Positions 11,944-23,100 of a DNA stretch of 64,000 nt are shown in pieces. A model generated the notes under the pieces. The model was given only the letters and a program-made list of their open reading frames with translations, made no database searches and had not been told where the DNA came from. The DNA lies in the NCBI GenBank assembly GCA_003999685.1, contig CP021232.1, positions 1,302,001 to 1,366,000 of the forward strand, read 5' to 3'. This DNA comes from Taiwanofungus camphoratus (Eukaryota; Basidiomycota; Agaricomycetes; Polyporales; Taiwanofungaceae). Numbering within the stretch: the first letter of the stretch is position 1; every line of letters begins with the position of its first letter. Position numbers and translations under genes: made by a program.

Positions 11944-14900
11944 TACCCCCCCTGATCTGCCAAGTCCCAGAGAGAGTGGCTAGGATGCTGCAACCCCCAT
12001 CCCAGTCCGGCAGAATGCAACTTTAGGTGCAGGTAGTGCCTTGGTTAGACAGTCTGCAAGCATGTCTGCGGTGGGAATGTATTCTGGCTGTATGTGACCA
12101 GATTCCACAGTATTCCTAAGCCAGAAAGTGCGCAGGTCAAGGTGCTTCATCCGACCATGATGCTCTGGATTCTTTGACACATTGATGCTTGACTGGTTGT
12201 CCATCTCCAAGGGTGAGGCAGTGTCCACTTTGTATCCAAACTCAGTCATCAGATTGCGCATCCAGAGGATTTCTTTGCCAGCTTCAACTGCAGCAACATA
12301 TTCAGCCTCTGTAGTTGAAAGTGCGACAATAGACTGGAGTTTGCTTGACCAACTGATTGCCCCAGATCCAACTTTGACAAGATAGCCACTAGTGGAGCGT
12401 CCGGTGTCTGGACAGTCACCATGTGCAGAGTCTGTGTAAGTCAGGAAAGGTGCACCCAAATCATCAGGCCTGTAGATGAGCTTGTGGTCCTTGGTGCCCT
12501 GCAAATAGCGAAAGAGGTGCTTGACTGCAGCCCAGTGAGCTGGTCCAGGGCAGGAATTGAAACGAGCAAGGCAGGAGACCGCATATTGAATGTCTGGACG
12601 AGTCATGATAGCTAGATACATCAGAGAGCCAACTGCATTGAGATATGGCTTGTCCTTCATAAAGGCTCGATCCTCATCGCTCTGGCAGGCTTGTTCTTTG
12701 GAAAGATGAAGGCCAGGTTCCATTGGGGTCAGGACACCCTTGCAACTGGTCAGGCCATACCGCTCAAGCATATCTAGGATGTACTGGTGCTGAGACAAGA
12801 ACATGGTGCGTTTTGAGCGGTCTCTGGAGATTTCAATGCCCAACAAAAATGTGGTAGGGCCAAGATTGCGCAATTTAAAGTGCTGAGATAGTTGCTCAAT
12901 GGTTCTGTCAATTGCAGCTTGTGATTTTGAGGCCAGAGTGAGGTCATCAACATGCACAGGGATGATTATGCGCACATCATCATGCAGATAGATATAAACA
13001 CTGTGATCTGACTCCAACCGCTTGAATCCCATGGAGGTGAGCACCTGATGTAGCTTCTTGTTCCACATGCGACCTGCCTGCTTGAGACCATAGATGGGAC
13101 GTCCAAGGCGTAGGACAGTGCCTGGAGGACCTTGAGGAAAGCCTTCTGGTTGCTGCATGTAGATCTCCTCTTCAAGATCACCTTGTAAAAATGCGGAGGA
13201 GATGTCCACAGAGTGAAGTTCCAGGTCTTCAATGGCAGAGAGTGCAAGGACAAGGCGCAGGGCAGCAGGGCGAGATGTGGGGGCAAAGACCTCAGTGTAG
13301 TCAAAACCAGGTCGCTGTGAATAGCCCTTGGCCACAAGACGAGCCTTGTATTGCTCAATTGAGCCATCTGCATTGTGTTTGACCTTGAACACCCATCCAC
13401 AGCCAATTGCCTTCTTTCCAGGAGGGAGAGGGACCGCATCCCAGGTATGGTTTGCAATCAAAGACATGATCTCCTCATTGCAGGCTGTCTGCCATAACTT
13501 GGCATCAGGAGAATGCATTGCCTCACGGAAATTGTGAGGATCAGCATCAGCTGTAAGCCCAGCAAACTGCACTTCAACATAGTCCGCATCTGCACTAAGC
13601 AGATCAAGGGGATCAGGAGAGTCTTCGTGCTTTGGGACAGGAGCAGGAACTGAAGCATGGCGTCTTCCTCTGCGAATAGCAATAGGCAGATCAAGCTCAT
13701 TGACCTCAGGAGGAGGTTGAGGTGCAGGGGCAGGGGGTGGCTGAGCAGCTTGAGGCACAGGAGGCACAATGGGTGCAGGAGGCGCAGCTTGAACAGACAC
13801 TGGAGCAACTGGAGGAGGTGCAGCTGCAGGCACAGGCACAATAGGTGGCTCAGGCATGGCAGCAGGCACAGAGTCGACATCCCCCCCATGATCCAGTGCA
13901 GGTACAAAGAGAGGGACAGTCTCAGAAGTTGAAGGGTCAACAATTGGAGTAGAAAGTGAGGGAGGAGTGCGCTTGAGACCAGGGAAGTAGCGTTCATCAA
14001 ATTCAGCACGCTCTGAAATTAGAACTTGCCTTGTATCAGGGCAGTAGAATTTCCAGCCCTTGTAGCCATCAGGGTAGCCAATGAACACGCATTTCTGCAT
14101 GTGAGGGGACAGTCCTTTGCGCTGGTCCTTTTGAATGTGCACATAGGCAGTGCAGCCCCAAACTCAAAGGTGTGCCACACTAGGCTTGTTCTTGTGCCAC
14201 AGCTCATAGGGTGTGGTTCCAGGTCGCACAGAAGTGGGCAAGCGATTCCAGACATGAACCATAGCAGCAACAGCTTCACCCCAGAAACTTGGAGGCAAAT
14301 TGGACTCTGCAAGCATGGCAGTAACAGTGTCAGACATGATCCCATTGGCTCGCTCTGCAACTCCATTCTGTTGTGGCCTATTGCGCACAGTGTGACGCCT
14401 CACAATGCCACAAGAGTCAGTAAAAGCAATGAACTCTTTGGACATGTATTCTCCTCCCTTGTCATCCTGTAATGCCTTTATTTTGGTGCTGAGCTGGTTC
14501 TCAGCATAGGCCTTGAACTGCTTGAACGCACTGAAGGCTTCACTTTTGGCTTTTAAAAGGATAACCACTCTGAATCTAGAGTAGTCATCGATGAAGGTGA
14601 TCCAGTAGCGGTAGCCTGAGTGTGTGCGGACAGGGAGAGGGCCATGGACATCAGTATGGACAAGTTCTAGAGGCTTTGAGGATGTGTGATTGGAGGGAGG
14701 GAAGGGGTTGGCTCGCATTTTGCCTGCCAGGCAAGGCTCACAGACAGGATCAGGCTCCTGCTTTGAGTTGAGAGTTAGACCAGTGACCAGGTCATCTTTG
14801 ACAAGCTTCTGGACATCTGCATAATTATTGTGAGCAAGACGACGGTGCCAGAGACTGAGATCAAGTGGTAGAGTGGCTGCAAGGCGTGCAGATGCCTCAA

Positions 14901-16288
14901 AATAAGGCTCAACTTCACCATCCAAGTAGGCAGCATTGTTGGAATCTATTGGTGCCACAAAGCGCAGTGTGCCAGTCTGGTAGAAGGCAATGGCATCTGA
15001 AGAGATGTTGATGGAAAATCCTTTATTCCGGGCAAGATAAAGACATGACAGAAGATTACTGCGCAGGTCAGGCACATGCAGGACCCTCGAAAATTCCACA
15101 GCCCGCAGAAATGCTCCCTTCACCCTAGGTCTGAAGATGACCGACCCAACTCCAGCAGAATAGACAACATTGTTGTCTGCCAGCTTCACAGGAATGCGCA
15201 GGGGCTTATAATTGCGAAGCCAGTGGCGATGAGGCGTCATATGAGAAGTGGCGCCTGTGTCTGCATTCCAGGTGAAGTCAGCATCAAGCTGAAGTGGTGT
15301 AAAGGGTGAGGAGGGCTCAGGGGAATTGGAACTTGCATTTGCAGCAGCTTCCTGAGTGGGCTCTTCTGTCTTGGTCTGTGCAGTATTGGCCTTTCCTTTG
15401 CCTCTGGTGGCACGACGCTCCTTGGCCTGTTTTTGTGCCTTCTGGAATGAGTAGCACTGTGGCTGAGTGTGGCCAGGTGCACCACAGAAGTCACAGGGGC
15501 CAGAGGACGATGAAGTGGCTGCCAGAGCGGTCTGAGATGAGATAGAGGACTCATGGCGGCGTTGGGCATCCTCAGTAACAAAGGCCTGAATGACCGTCTC
15601 CTTTTTGAGGTCACCATTGAGGAGCTGAGAGCGCAGTAGGGCAAACTCCTCTCTAGACAGGGCAAGGATCATGGCCATGACAGTCAGCTCCTTGTCCAGA
15701 TCCTCCAAAGTGTAGTGGTCAGGACGCAGGTTCTTGCATTGCTGCATGGCATCTTCAGCACGATTAATGACGGTTTGAAGCGAGTCAGAGTCTCCTTTTC
15801 TGATGGACAGGAGCGATTCCCAAGCATTCCAGCGCGCAGCAGGATGCTTGCGCTGGTGAGCATTTTTGAGAGTAGCCCACATCTTGACAGGGTCACTGTC
15901 AATGCCAGAAAAATGCACCTTTTGGTCCGCTTCCACCATCAAATACAGCCATCCAGCTGCCTTGGCCTCCTGCACCTCCCAGGCTTCGAGTTTTGTGGCC
16001 TCAGCATCAGTGGGTGCCTTGACATCCTTGGGGGTAGGTTTGGGGTATGCCCCAGAAACAAGATGCCATAGGCCTGCAGAGCACAGCCAGGCAGTCATAT
16101 CCCCAGCCCAGGACTTGTAGTTCGATGCATTGAGCTTTGGAAACGAAGGGGAGGACGAGTTTGACATTTGTAGCCCAGATAGAAAGGAATGAGTAAGAAC
16201 AGGATGTTGTATGGGGACAAAGCAGTGTCCCAAAAATCGAAAGAGATCGTCTGTGATGCGCTAGTAGTGTGTGTAATAGACTGCTATA

Positions 16289-16305
16289 GCGCAGGGCTCA
16301 TAACC
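16289..16305 (-). promoter_or_regulatory. copia primer-binding site, initiator tRNA-Met half type
   Basis: The plus strand here reads gcgcagggctcataacc, which is the anticodon-stem and loop part of a fungal initiator tRNA-Met, not its 3' end. The element strand is therefore complementary to an internal piece of that tRNA, directly next to the 5' LTR. The Drosophila copia element is known to prime from such a 5' half of initiator tRNA-Met; the match here is from memory of the tRNA sequence. Confidence 0.8.
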
Positions 16306-16680
16306 TAACAAAATGGGACGCAGGGAACAGCAATTAAGTGCTGGAGTCCGAAGTAAGCCACAGAGATATATTCAAATAATGTACTCTACTACATACCTGG
16401 AGTCTGAAGTAAGCCACAGAGATGGGGGCTACTCCGGACTACAGGGCACTATTTATGCTGGTGAGAACAAAGGGCTCCACCACAGAACAATAGAGTCCAT
16501 CAAAAAGGGAACAATACAAACATATGACCCAGCCACAAAACTAAAGTGGCCTGTGTTCAACTCCAATCCAATAGCTCCGCCACTAATGATGTAAGTGGCC
16601 CACAGTCTACTGTGGCCACTCCAAGTCCGGCAGCACTCCAGCTTGACCAAGGGACTGTGGCAGAGCACATTATTGTGACA
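16306..16680 (-). repeat. copia 5' LTR
   Basis: 375-bp LTR, right on the map and 5' on the element. It is nearly identical to the left LTR and carries the same internal direct repeat. The primer-binding site follows directly on its inner side. Confidence 0.95.
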
Positions 16681-16795
16681 GGCCCATCAGTCAATCTGGG
16701 TGAGTAATGCATGGAAGGGGTGCCACGCATCCATGGTGTGACGAACAAAGGAAAAGAAAAAACAATTAAGTCCCTAGTCCTACCCATCAGTAACA

Positions 16796-17219
16796 ACAAA
16801 CTTCAGAGTGTCGACCTTCTTAGCTAACTTTAGCTAAAAACTTCGGAGAAGTCTAGCATTGTTTGCCACCTACTTGGACCTCTATTCCATCAAGCCATTG
16901 TCTCCTAACTCTTAGCATCCTATGAAGTCAGATAGCATGTTTTAGCCAAAACTTTGAAGGACTTCACAGATCTTTGAAGGACTTCGCATACTTCAGAGGA
17001 TCTTGCAAGGTTTTTGGGATCATTTAGCACATAGGAGCAAGATCCTGTCATACAAGACCCTTGGCCCCTTACTCCCTCGCTCACAAAAACAAAACATATA
17101 GGTCTTCCAGTACTGTACAGGTTGTGGCTCCCATTCTCACATCCCTATAGTTCACCCTACTGCTTTTTAGCCACATTTCAGAGCACTCCCTAGATCACAG
17201 GGTCCTCTAGGTCATATCA
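16796..17219 (-). repeat. reverse 5' part of the 1.6-kb non-coding family
   Basis: In reverse complement this begins TGATATGACCTAGAGG and aligns with about 517-850, including the agctaa-rich stretch at its inner end. It adjoins the TGTTA end of the solo gypsy LTR. It supplies the intact TGAT end that is altered in the 517 copy. Confidence 0.72.
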
Positions 17220-17230
17220 CCACACTTTGG

Positions 17231-17460
17231 CATAAGATCCTGTTGTGCAGGACTCATTGGCCTTTTATTCTCTGCACACATTAGACTTCTAGGACCCTGA
17301 CTGTGGTCTAGGTGGTTTCTCTGTCATATTCATTTGCTTATCCTTTCTTCTGATATCCCTCATAGGTACCACATTGCTCTAGCTCTTCTATCTTCAGACG
17401 TGTCGGACCTACTCGCTAGGTTCATCTCTCCATTCAGGACTCCCTAGATCATATTATCAG
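17231..17460 (-). repeat. decayed LTR-like repeat, copy 1
   Basis: A segment of about 230 bp beginning cataagatcctgttgtgcag and ending near ccctagatcatatta. It aligns with 18492-18713, and its start matches the aagatcctgt...ggccccttact stretch of the neighbouring 16796-17219 repeat, so these look like relatives of the same terminal sequence. Confidence 0.6.
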
Positions 17461-18491
17461 TTTATTATCAGTTTTGCCCTCAGTTTTCTTTGACTTCTTT
17501 GCACTTGGCTGGTATTTGTTAGAATCTGAATGATTTCATCACATGACTCTCACATGTTGTTTAGATAGTTATTTATGACCACTATGTTAGTATATCACAT
17601 TCTTCACATTGGTCCTGTTTCACACTATCACTAACTTCATACTGCCCTCTGACCTGCATCTTATCTAGCATAGGCTTCTTGTCACATGAAGCTTCTAGTG
17701 TACATGCTCGGACCTCATGACTTTCATAATTAGGATCTGGCCTCATATACATAGATTAGAGGATTCCCCATAGCCTTGGCCCTAGTGTTGCCACAGCTTA
17801 GCTGCAGCTACAAACAGAAACATTCATAGGTTTGTCAATCTAGAAGCTTAGAACATAAAAATAACATGCAGCTATTATCTTTTTTAGCCAAGGAATCCAT
17901 TGATAATATTTTTATATTATAACTCTTAATACTTCTTTCACAATATGATATTTTTGTGTGTGACTAGTCAGCTTACCAGTCATGACTTGACAATCAGCTA
18001 AATTCAAATATCTCAAGAACTATTGCAGCTATTAACATGATTGATGGCTCAAAATGAAGCTTTGAGTAAAGGCTATTGAAATATATCAAAATTTGTGCAG
18101 GTATATATTGAACTGCACAAGCTAGAGATAACATTCTAAAGTGAGCAGCTTTAGCTGCAGCAACACTACTTGGCCCTATAGTGTATACGTCAGCAGTGTT
18201 TGAGGTATGATATGTAGTAGACCCCTGTATTAGCTTGGAGGTATAAATACTAGCAGTAATGATTGCCAGAATCTTCAGTCTGTGATTCATCTACTTTTCT
18301 GTGGACTTCTCATGTGACTTAGTACACCTACCTCTCTCTGTTAGACCACCTCAGTTTGTGTCATCTCTGCTGATCATAGCTTTAACATCATCTGACTTGT
18401 ACTGAAACTGCACCTGACAGTATTCCATCAGCCTGCTACCTTAGGATTAAAAGACTATGTTTCTACCTTTCTGAAACTGTCCACATCCCAG

Positions 18492-18713
18492 CACAAAATC
18501 CTGTCATGCGAGATTTGTTGGCCTCTTACTTCCTTGCACACACAAGACTTCTAGGCCCCTGATTGTGATCTAGGTGGTTTCTATGGCATGTCCTTTTGGT
18601 CACTCTTTCCTCTAGTATTCTCTCTTGGATCTTCCATCTCTTTATCTCACCTATTTTTGAATACATCAGACCTACTCTCTAGGTTCACCCCCAGAACTCT
18701 CTAGATTATATCA
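18492..18713 (-). repeat. decayed LTR-like repeat, copy 2
   Basis: Aligns with 17231-17460: both share the ggcc...cttctagg...gtctaggtggtttct core and the end tctctagattatatca. The roughly 1 kb between the two copies (17461-18491) is AT-rich and shows no recognisable coding sequence; it could be the inside of a decayed element, which is unproven. Confidence 0.58.
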
Positions 18714-18938
18714 CTGTCTGATTCTCACACAGACACTAGCATGGCAATTCAGGAAGTTGTCTGCCATGACAGGCCAAGTGTCCAGTTCTCTGTTGAACAG
18801 CTAGCAGATAGTGACCTAAACACTGTCCTTGTAACCTGACTTCATTGGAGAGTTATATATTTATTTGACAAGGCAGGGCCTTGTATAGTAGCATAATTCG
18901 ATTGGAGCAAGCCTGCTGACAGGTATATTTGAATAGCA

Positions 18939-19919
18939 CTAGTGATCTGCCAGGCCCAACTTGGCCCAATAGCTGAGGCTTGGGCCTGGTCTGACATGGC
19001 TCAGGCTTGCTAGACAATCAGGCCAGGCCCTTGACCACGGCTCAAGCTTGACTCAGGCATGGCTCAGCCCAGGCCAGGGCTTACTGTATCATATATAGAA
19101 AACCTTCCCACTCATTTGCAAATTAATATAATGCAATTGAATTGTCTATCTGTAGGCAGATATTTCAATTGAGCACCTAAACAGGCAAGTAGGGCTTAGT
19201 GACAGCTAGCCAGCCCTCTTTTCAGCTGCAGCAGCATGGCTTATCTGCCTATTTAGGTCCTGTATTTAGAAGTCCACCTAAATCTGTGAAATTTGAGCAC
19301 ACTATAACAATCTGCAAATAAGTGTACTAATAAGGCTGGAAAACCAGTGTTGTGCTTGACTGGGTCATGACCAGTTGAAAGGTCAAGGGTCAAGGCATGA
19401 CTTGTGCATGGGATCTGATAAGGGCTTAGATGCCTTAAATGTCAGTGCATTATCCTGCATGGATTTCGTGAATTTTGGCATCAACACAGTAGCAGCAGGC
19501 TTTCCAATGAGATCTATCATTTCTATATCTTTAGCTGCCTTTGTAGAAGTGATACCAGACCAAGGTTAGCATTGCTGTTAAGAACATAATATAGAGATAA
19601 CTACTGCACCCTCTGCTATTTCCGGGCTAATTTACTATGAAATTTCTAAATATCTTCGTCTTAACCTCACACGTGATGTGTTAGTAGGTCACGGCTTGAC
19701 TTTCTGACCCCGTCAAGGTCATGACCCCGTCAAAAGTCAAGGGGTCGAACGTGACCTTTACAACACTGTGGAAAACTATACATATATTTGGTTGATACCG
19801 GTGATATGTCCCCGGCTCAATGGCTCAGCTCGGGCTCTCAGAGAGCATGAGCCGGGCCGTGAGCCCTCTTAGGCTGTATATGCACGCCCGGCTTGGCTCG
19901 GCCTAAGTGCACGCTTCTA
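18939..19919. mobile_element. possible hAT-like element with GGCC-rich ends
   Basis: The left side begins ctagtgatctgccaggccc and the right side, in reverse, begins ctagaagcgtgcacttaggc. Both ends lead into runs of ggcc, ggctc and gcctga words, a pattern of some hAT ends. I found no matching 8-bp duplication, so the boundaries are tentative. A shorter hAT-type element lies inside it (19345-19768). A similar end (tgctagtgatgtgccaggccc) stands alone at 27388-27440. Confidence 0.3.
19345..19768. mobile_element. non-autonomous hAT-type element, 424 bp
   Basis: Starts CAGTGTTGT and ends ACAACACTG, with longer imperfect inverted subterminal words (ggtcatgacc and ggtcacgttcgaccc types). The flanks are tggaaaac at 19337-19344 and tggaaaac at 19769-19776, a perfect 8-bp target duplication, the length made by hAT transposases. 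It has no credible coding sequence. The perfect duplication suggests fairly recent movement by a transposase supplied from elsewhere. Confidence 0.9.
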
Positions 19920-20125
19920 GTCGACCGCCCATATGTACAGTCAGACGAAGGGAAAAAAAAAGTGGTCGAGCAGCCATATGGACCAACCAAGTAGCAGAGT
20001 GAGAACGAATACCTAGTAGAGTAACATAACATCGTCACAAATCGTACACCCAAATCCGTCGTACAGCCTCGTGATGCTTCTCAACAAATTGTCTAGAGCC
20101 CAAACCCTCCATTTAGCGTTCACTG

Positions 20126-23100
20126 CTAGAAATCATCTTCACCCTCCTCCTCGTCCCACCCGACAGTCTCAAGTGCGGCCTCGCCCTCGTCGTACAGCTT
20201 GTCGAGGCCCGTAAGCGCCTCGAGGTACCCCGGCTCGCTGAACGCCTTCAAGAGCATGTCGAAGCCCTGCGTCTCGTACGCCTGCAGGACCTGCCTCCGA
20301 CGCACAGCGAGCCACGCGTAATTTAATCAGCCGCGCGAACACACCCACAAACAGACGAAGAGCCCACCGTCTCGCTGCAGCCCGTGCACCGGTCGTACGC
20401 GGCGCCGGTGATGGGCATGTTCCGGAACTGCGCGAGAAAGCCGCGCAGCTGGTGCGGGACGAGTCCGAGCACGCTCTCGTGCGCGTGCGTGTCCACGTCC
20501 GCCGCCGTTTGGTGCTGCGTCGGGAGGGGGGGCGCAGGCGCGTTGATCCTGTAGCAGGACATGTCAAGCAACCAAATATATGCGCGCCGCGGCACGTAAC
20601 AGGACAGAAAGGGGCAGATGAAGGGGAGGGGACGAAGCACGGAGGGAGAAGGACGCACCCGTCAGGATGCTGCAGCAGCGAGACCATCATCTCGACCGCT
20701 GTCGCCGCGGCGATGCTCGCGAGTCCCGGGCGCGTCACGGTGCACATTTGGTCGAGGGTGCGATCCGTCAGGGACTGCATTCCGGCATTCCGAATGAGCG
20801 GACGTAATACGCGCCGTGAGCAACGCATATATGACCACAGGAAAATTAAGTAAGGGGACGCACGTCGGCGGGCGCGACGATGTCGTTGCAATAGTAGCAC
20901 CCGAGGCGCTTCTCGGGCGCGGAGGCGAGCGCGGCACGGGCGCCGTGGCGCATGACGAGGAAGGTGTCGAACCCGAGCGCGGCGTTCATCACGATCTGCG
21001 ACGGTTTAGTTAGCATATGCCACCGCCATCATTCATGGTCCATTTTCCGAGAAGCTCAAAGTCTTATCACTATTCCGTCAAATCACACACACCCCCACTG
21101 CACCAAAAAAAAGGACAAAGAACCAAGACTGCACGCACCTTCCCCTTCGCCGCGCCCACGACCGTCGGGAACCAGCGACTCTCCCTCGAGTCCATAAGGA
21201 GGAATACCGCGTCGTGCGCCTCGATCAAGTCCTCCAGTGCGCGGACGTCCGCCTTTGTCTGCTCGACGCTCGCGGGCGGGACGGGGTGCCCGGGCATCGG
21301 GATCGAGAGCGTGTAGCCGGTCGCGTTCTGTGCGGAGGACAAGCAGCGTCAGCGCGGGCTCCGCATGTGTCTCCGCCTCTGCCCCCAGTCCATGCGGGAG
21401 CACAGGATAAGATGGGATGAAGGGAATAGGGAGGGAGGGGCGAGAGGCGGGGGAAGGGCAAGAGCACGAGCTAGGTCGACCACTCACCACGCCGGGGAAG
21501 ATCTTCTTCAAGCGCTCCGCGGCGCACTGCGCCTTGGGCTTGCCGCCGTGCAGGCAGTCCTCGAACTCGAAGAGCGGCTGGCGCACGGGGTTCGAGAACG
21601 ACACGCGCGCCGAGTCAACGAAGGTGATTGTGCGCACGCCCCAGCCCTGTCGGTGAGGTCAGGTCAGGTCAGTCAGATCAGCGAGGTGAGGAGGCCAAAA
21701 CCATCACGAAACCTCGCGCGCCATCCACAACATCCGGGCACGAATGTCGCATATGTGCGTCCGCCGTGCCGCGTACCTCCCCTTCACACACAGGTTCCTC
21801 GCACAGTCCAGAGCAGAGCGCGCCCTGCGGCCCTCATAAAATCGCAGCACCGTGCAATAGAGCCCGCACAGCGGAAACAGCCCGCTCGGCATCCTTGCCT
21901 AGCAGCGCCAGCCCCAGTCCTCGCCCGGCGCGCAGAGCACCGGGCCTCCGCAAGCATCTTTCCTTGCTCGCGCACGCATATAGCCACGACGTGCATGACC
22001 TCGGGCATGGCCACCCGAGCGCCTCCCCGCATGCACGTGATGAAGGACCTAAGACCTCTTCCCGAATCTCCCGGAACTACAGGGCCGCTGAGCACAGCTC
22101 GCCCACACGCGCATGAGGGAAACACAGACACAGACGCATAGACAGGCGCCCATGCACACGCGCGAAACCGCACGATCCGCGGTCCCAGCAATAGACGCCC
22201 GACTCCTGGCACAGCTACCGCCGAGGCCTCCGGCGCGCGCATGCCCACGGGGATGAGCAGCCCGCCGCACATGCAGCAGGGCGCTGTGCACTACACTCGA
22301 ACAGCGCGCCGTACCGCACACACGCACACGCAGCTATCCTACAAGACACGGGGAACGCCCGTTCTGGAGACTGTTGCCCGGACATCCAGTCCACGCCGGC
22401 GCGGACATCCATTCACCCCTCAGCGTTTCGCGCTGCGTACGCAATGGTCCGCGCACAGCACACCACGCCAGGCCACCGCCGGTCGGCATCCGACTGCAGT
22501 CGCTGGAAAGTCCAGATCACACCAAGCACCGGGCACCGGGACAGAGAGTCGGGCAGTGCCCGATCTCCGATATGGCATTCCCCTCTCCTCGCTGGCTGGG
22601 CGCAAGGACAGGCGCCCACTGCACCAAGCGCGAACGGACAAGCACAGGAACAGGATACTAGCTGGAAATCGCTGAGCCCGGGGACACCATCCGGAGGCGA
22701 CACAACCCGACCGCCCTCCCAAAGCGAGACAAACACGAGACGCGACTCACCATGAGCGTCCTGGCGACGTAGCAGCCGAGCGTGCCGGCACCCAGCAGCA
22801 GGCAGCGGGTGCGGGCGACGCGGTCGAGGTCGAGGGCGGGGAGAATCCGCCACCGCATGAGCTTCAGGTTCAGGCCCACCGCCTGGTCCGCCAGTCTGCG
22901 TGGGCGTCGTCATCGGGAGGAGGGAGACCAAGGGCCGGCAAACGACACCCACCTGGTCGGGTCCATCATCGGCGCGAGGTCCGCAACGCGCGGGCCGAGC
23001 TTGCCCTGGACGTTCTTCTCCCAGCCCACCGCCTGCGGCCGCCCCTCTACCTGTTCCGGCTCACCCTGCCTCAACAGCCCGAACCGGCTCCGCCACTCAC

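Larger units (their letters stand above)
11569..16680 (-). mobile_element. Ty1/copia LTR retrotransposon, young, nearly whole
   Basis: Two 375-bp LTRs enclose a reverse-strand gag-pol region. The order on the element is gag (from 16233, with a CCHC knuckle CDFCGAPGHTQPQC), protease, integrase, reverse transcriptase (motif PVHVDDLTL) and RNase H, the copia order with integrase before reverse transcriptase. The open reading is in two large blocks (16233-14164 and 14142-11980), so it has about one break. GGCCC flanks both ends (11564-11568 and 16681-16685), a 5-bp target duplication. The LTRs differ at only three sites that I count, so the insertion is recent. Confidence 0.96.
11318..16795 (-). 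repeat. reverse solo gypsy LTR, split by a copia element
   Basis: Positions 11318-11568 and 16681-16795 together match the reverse complement of the gypsy LTR at 5845-6345. The outer 3' part, about 137 bp, is missing at the left, where the non-coding family copy abuts. No gypsy coding sequence adjoins it, so it is a solo LTR left by recombination or a remnant. The copia element lies in between. Confidence 0.88.

Noticed and set aside
17994-18290. 98-residue reverse frame
   Set aside because: It lies in AT-rich decayed repeat sequence and shows no domain or splice signals.
21365-22675. Forward frames of 144-258 residues across the ATG7 region
   Set aside because: They lie opposite ATG7 exons and in the GC-rich long intron, and have no motif; the reverse strand has a fully consistent ATG7 gene.
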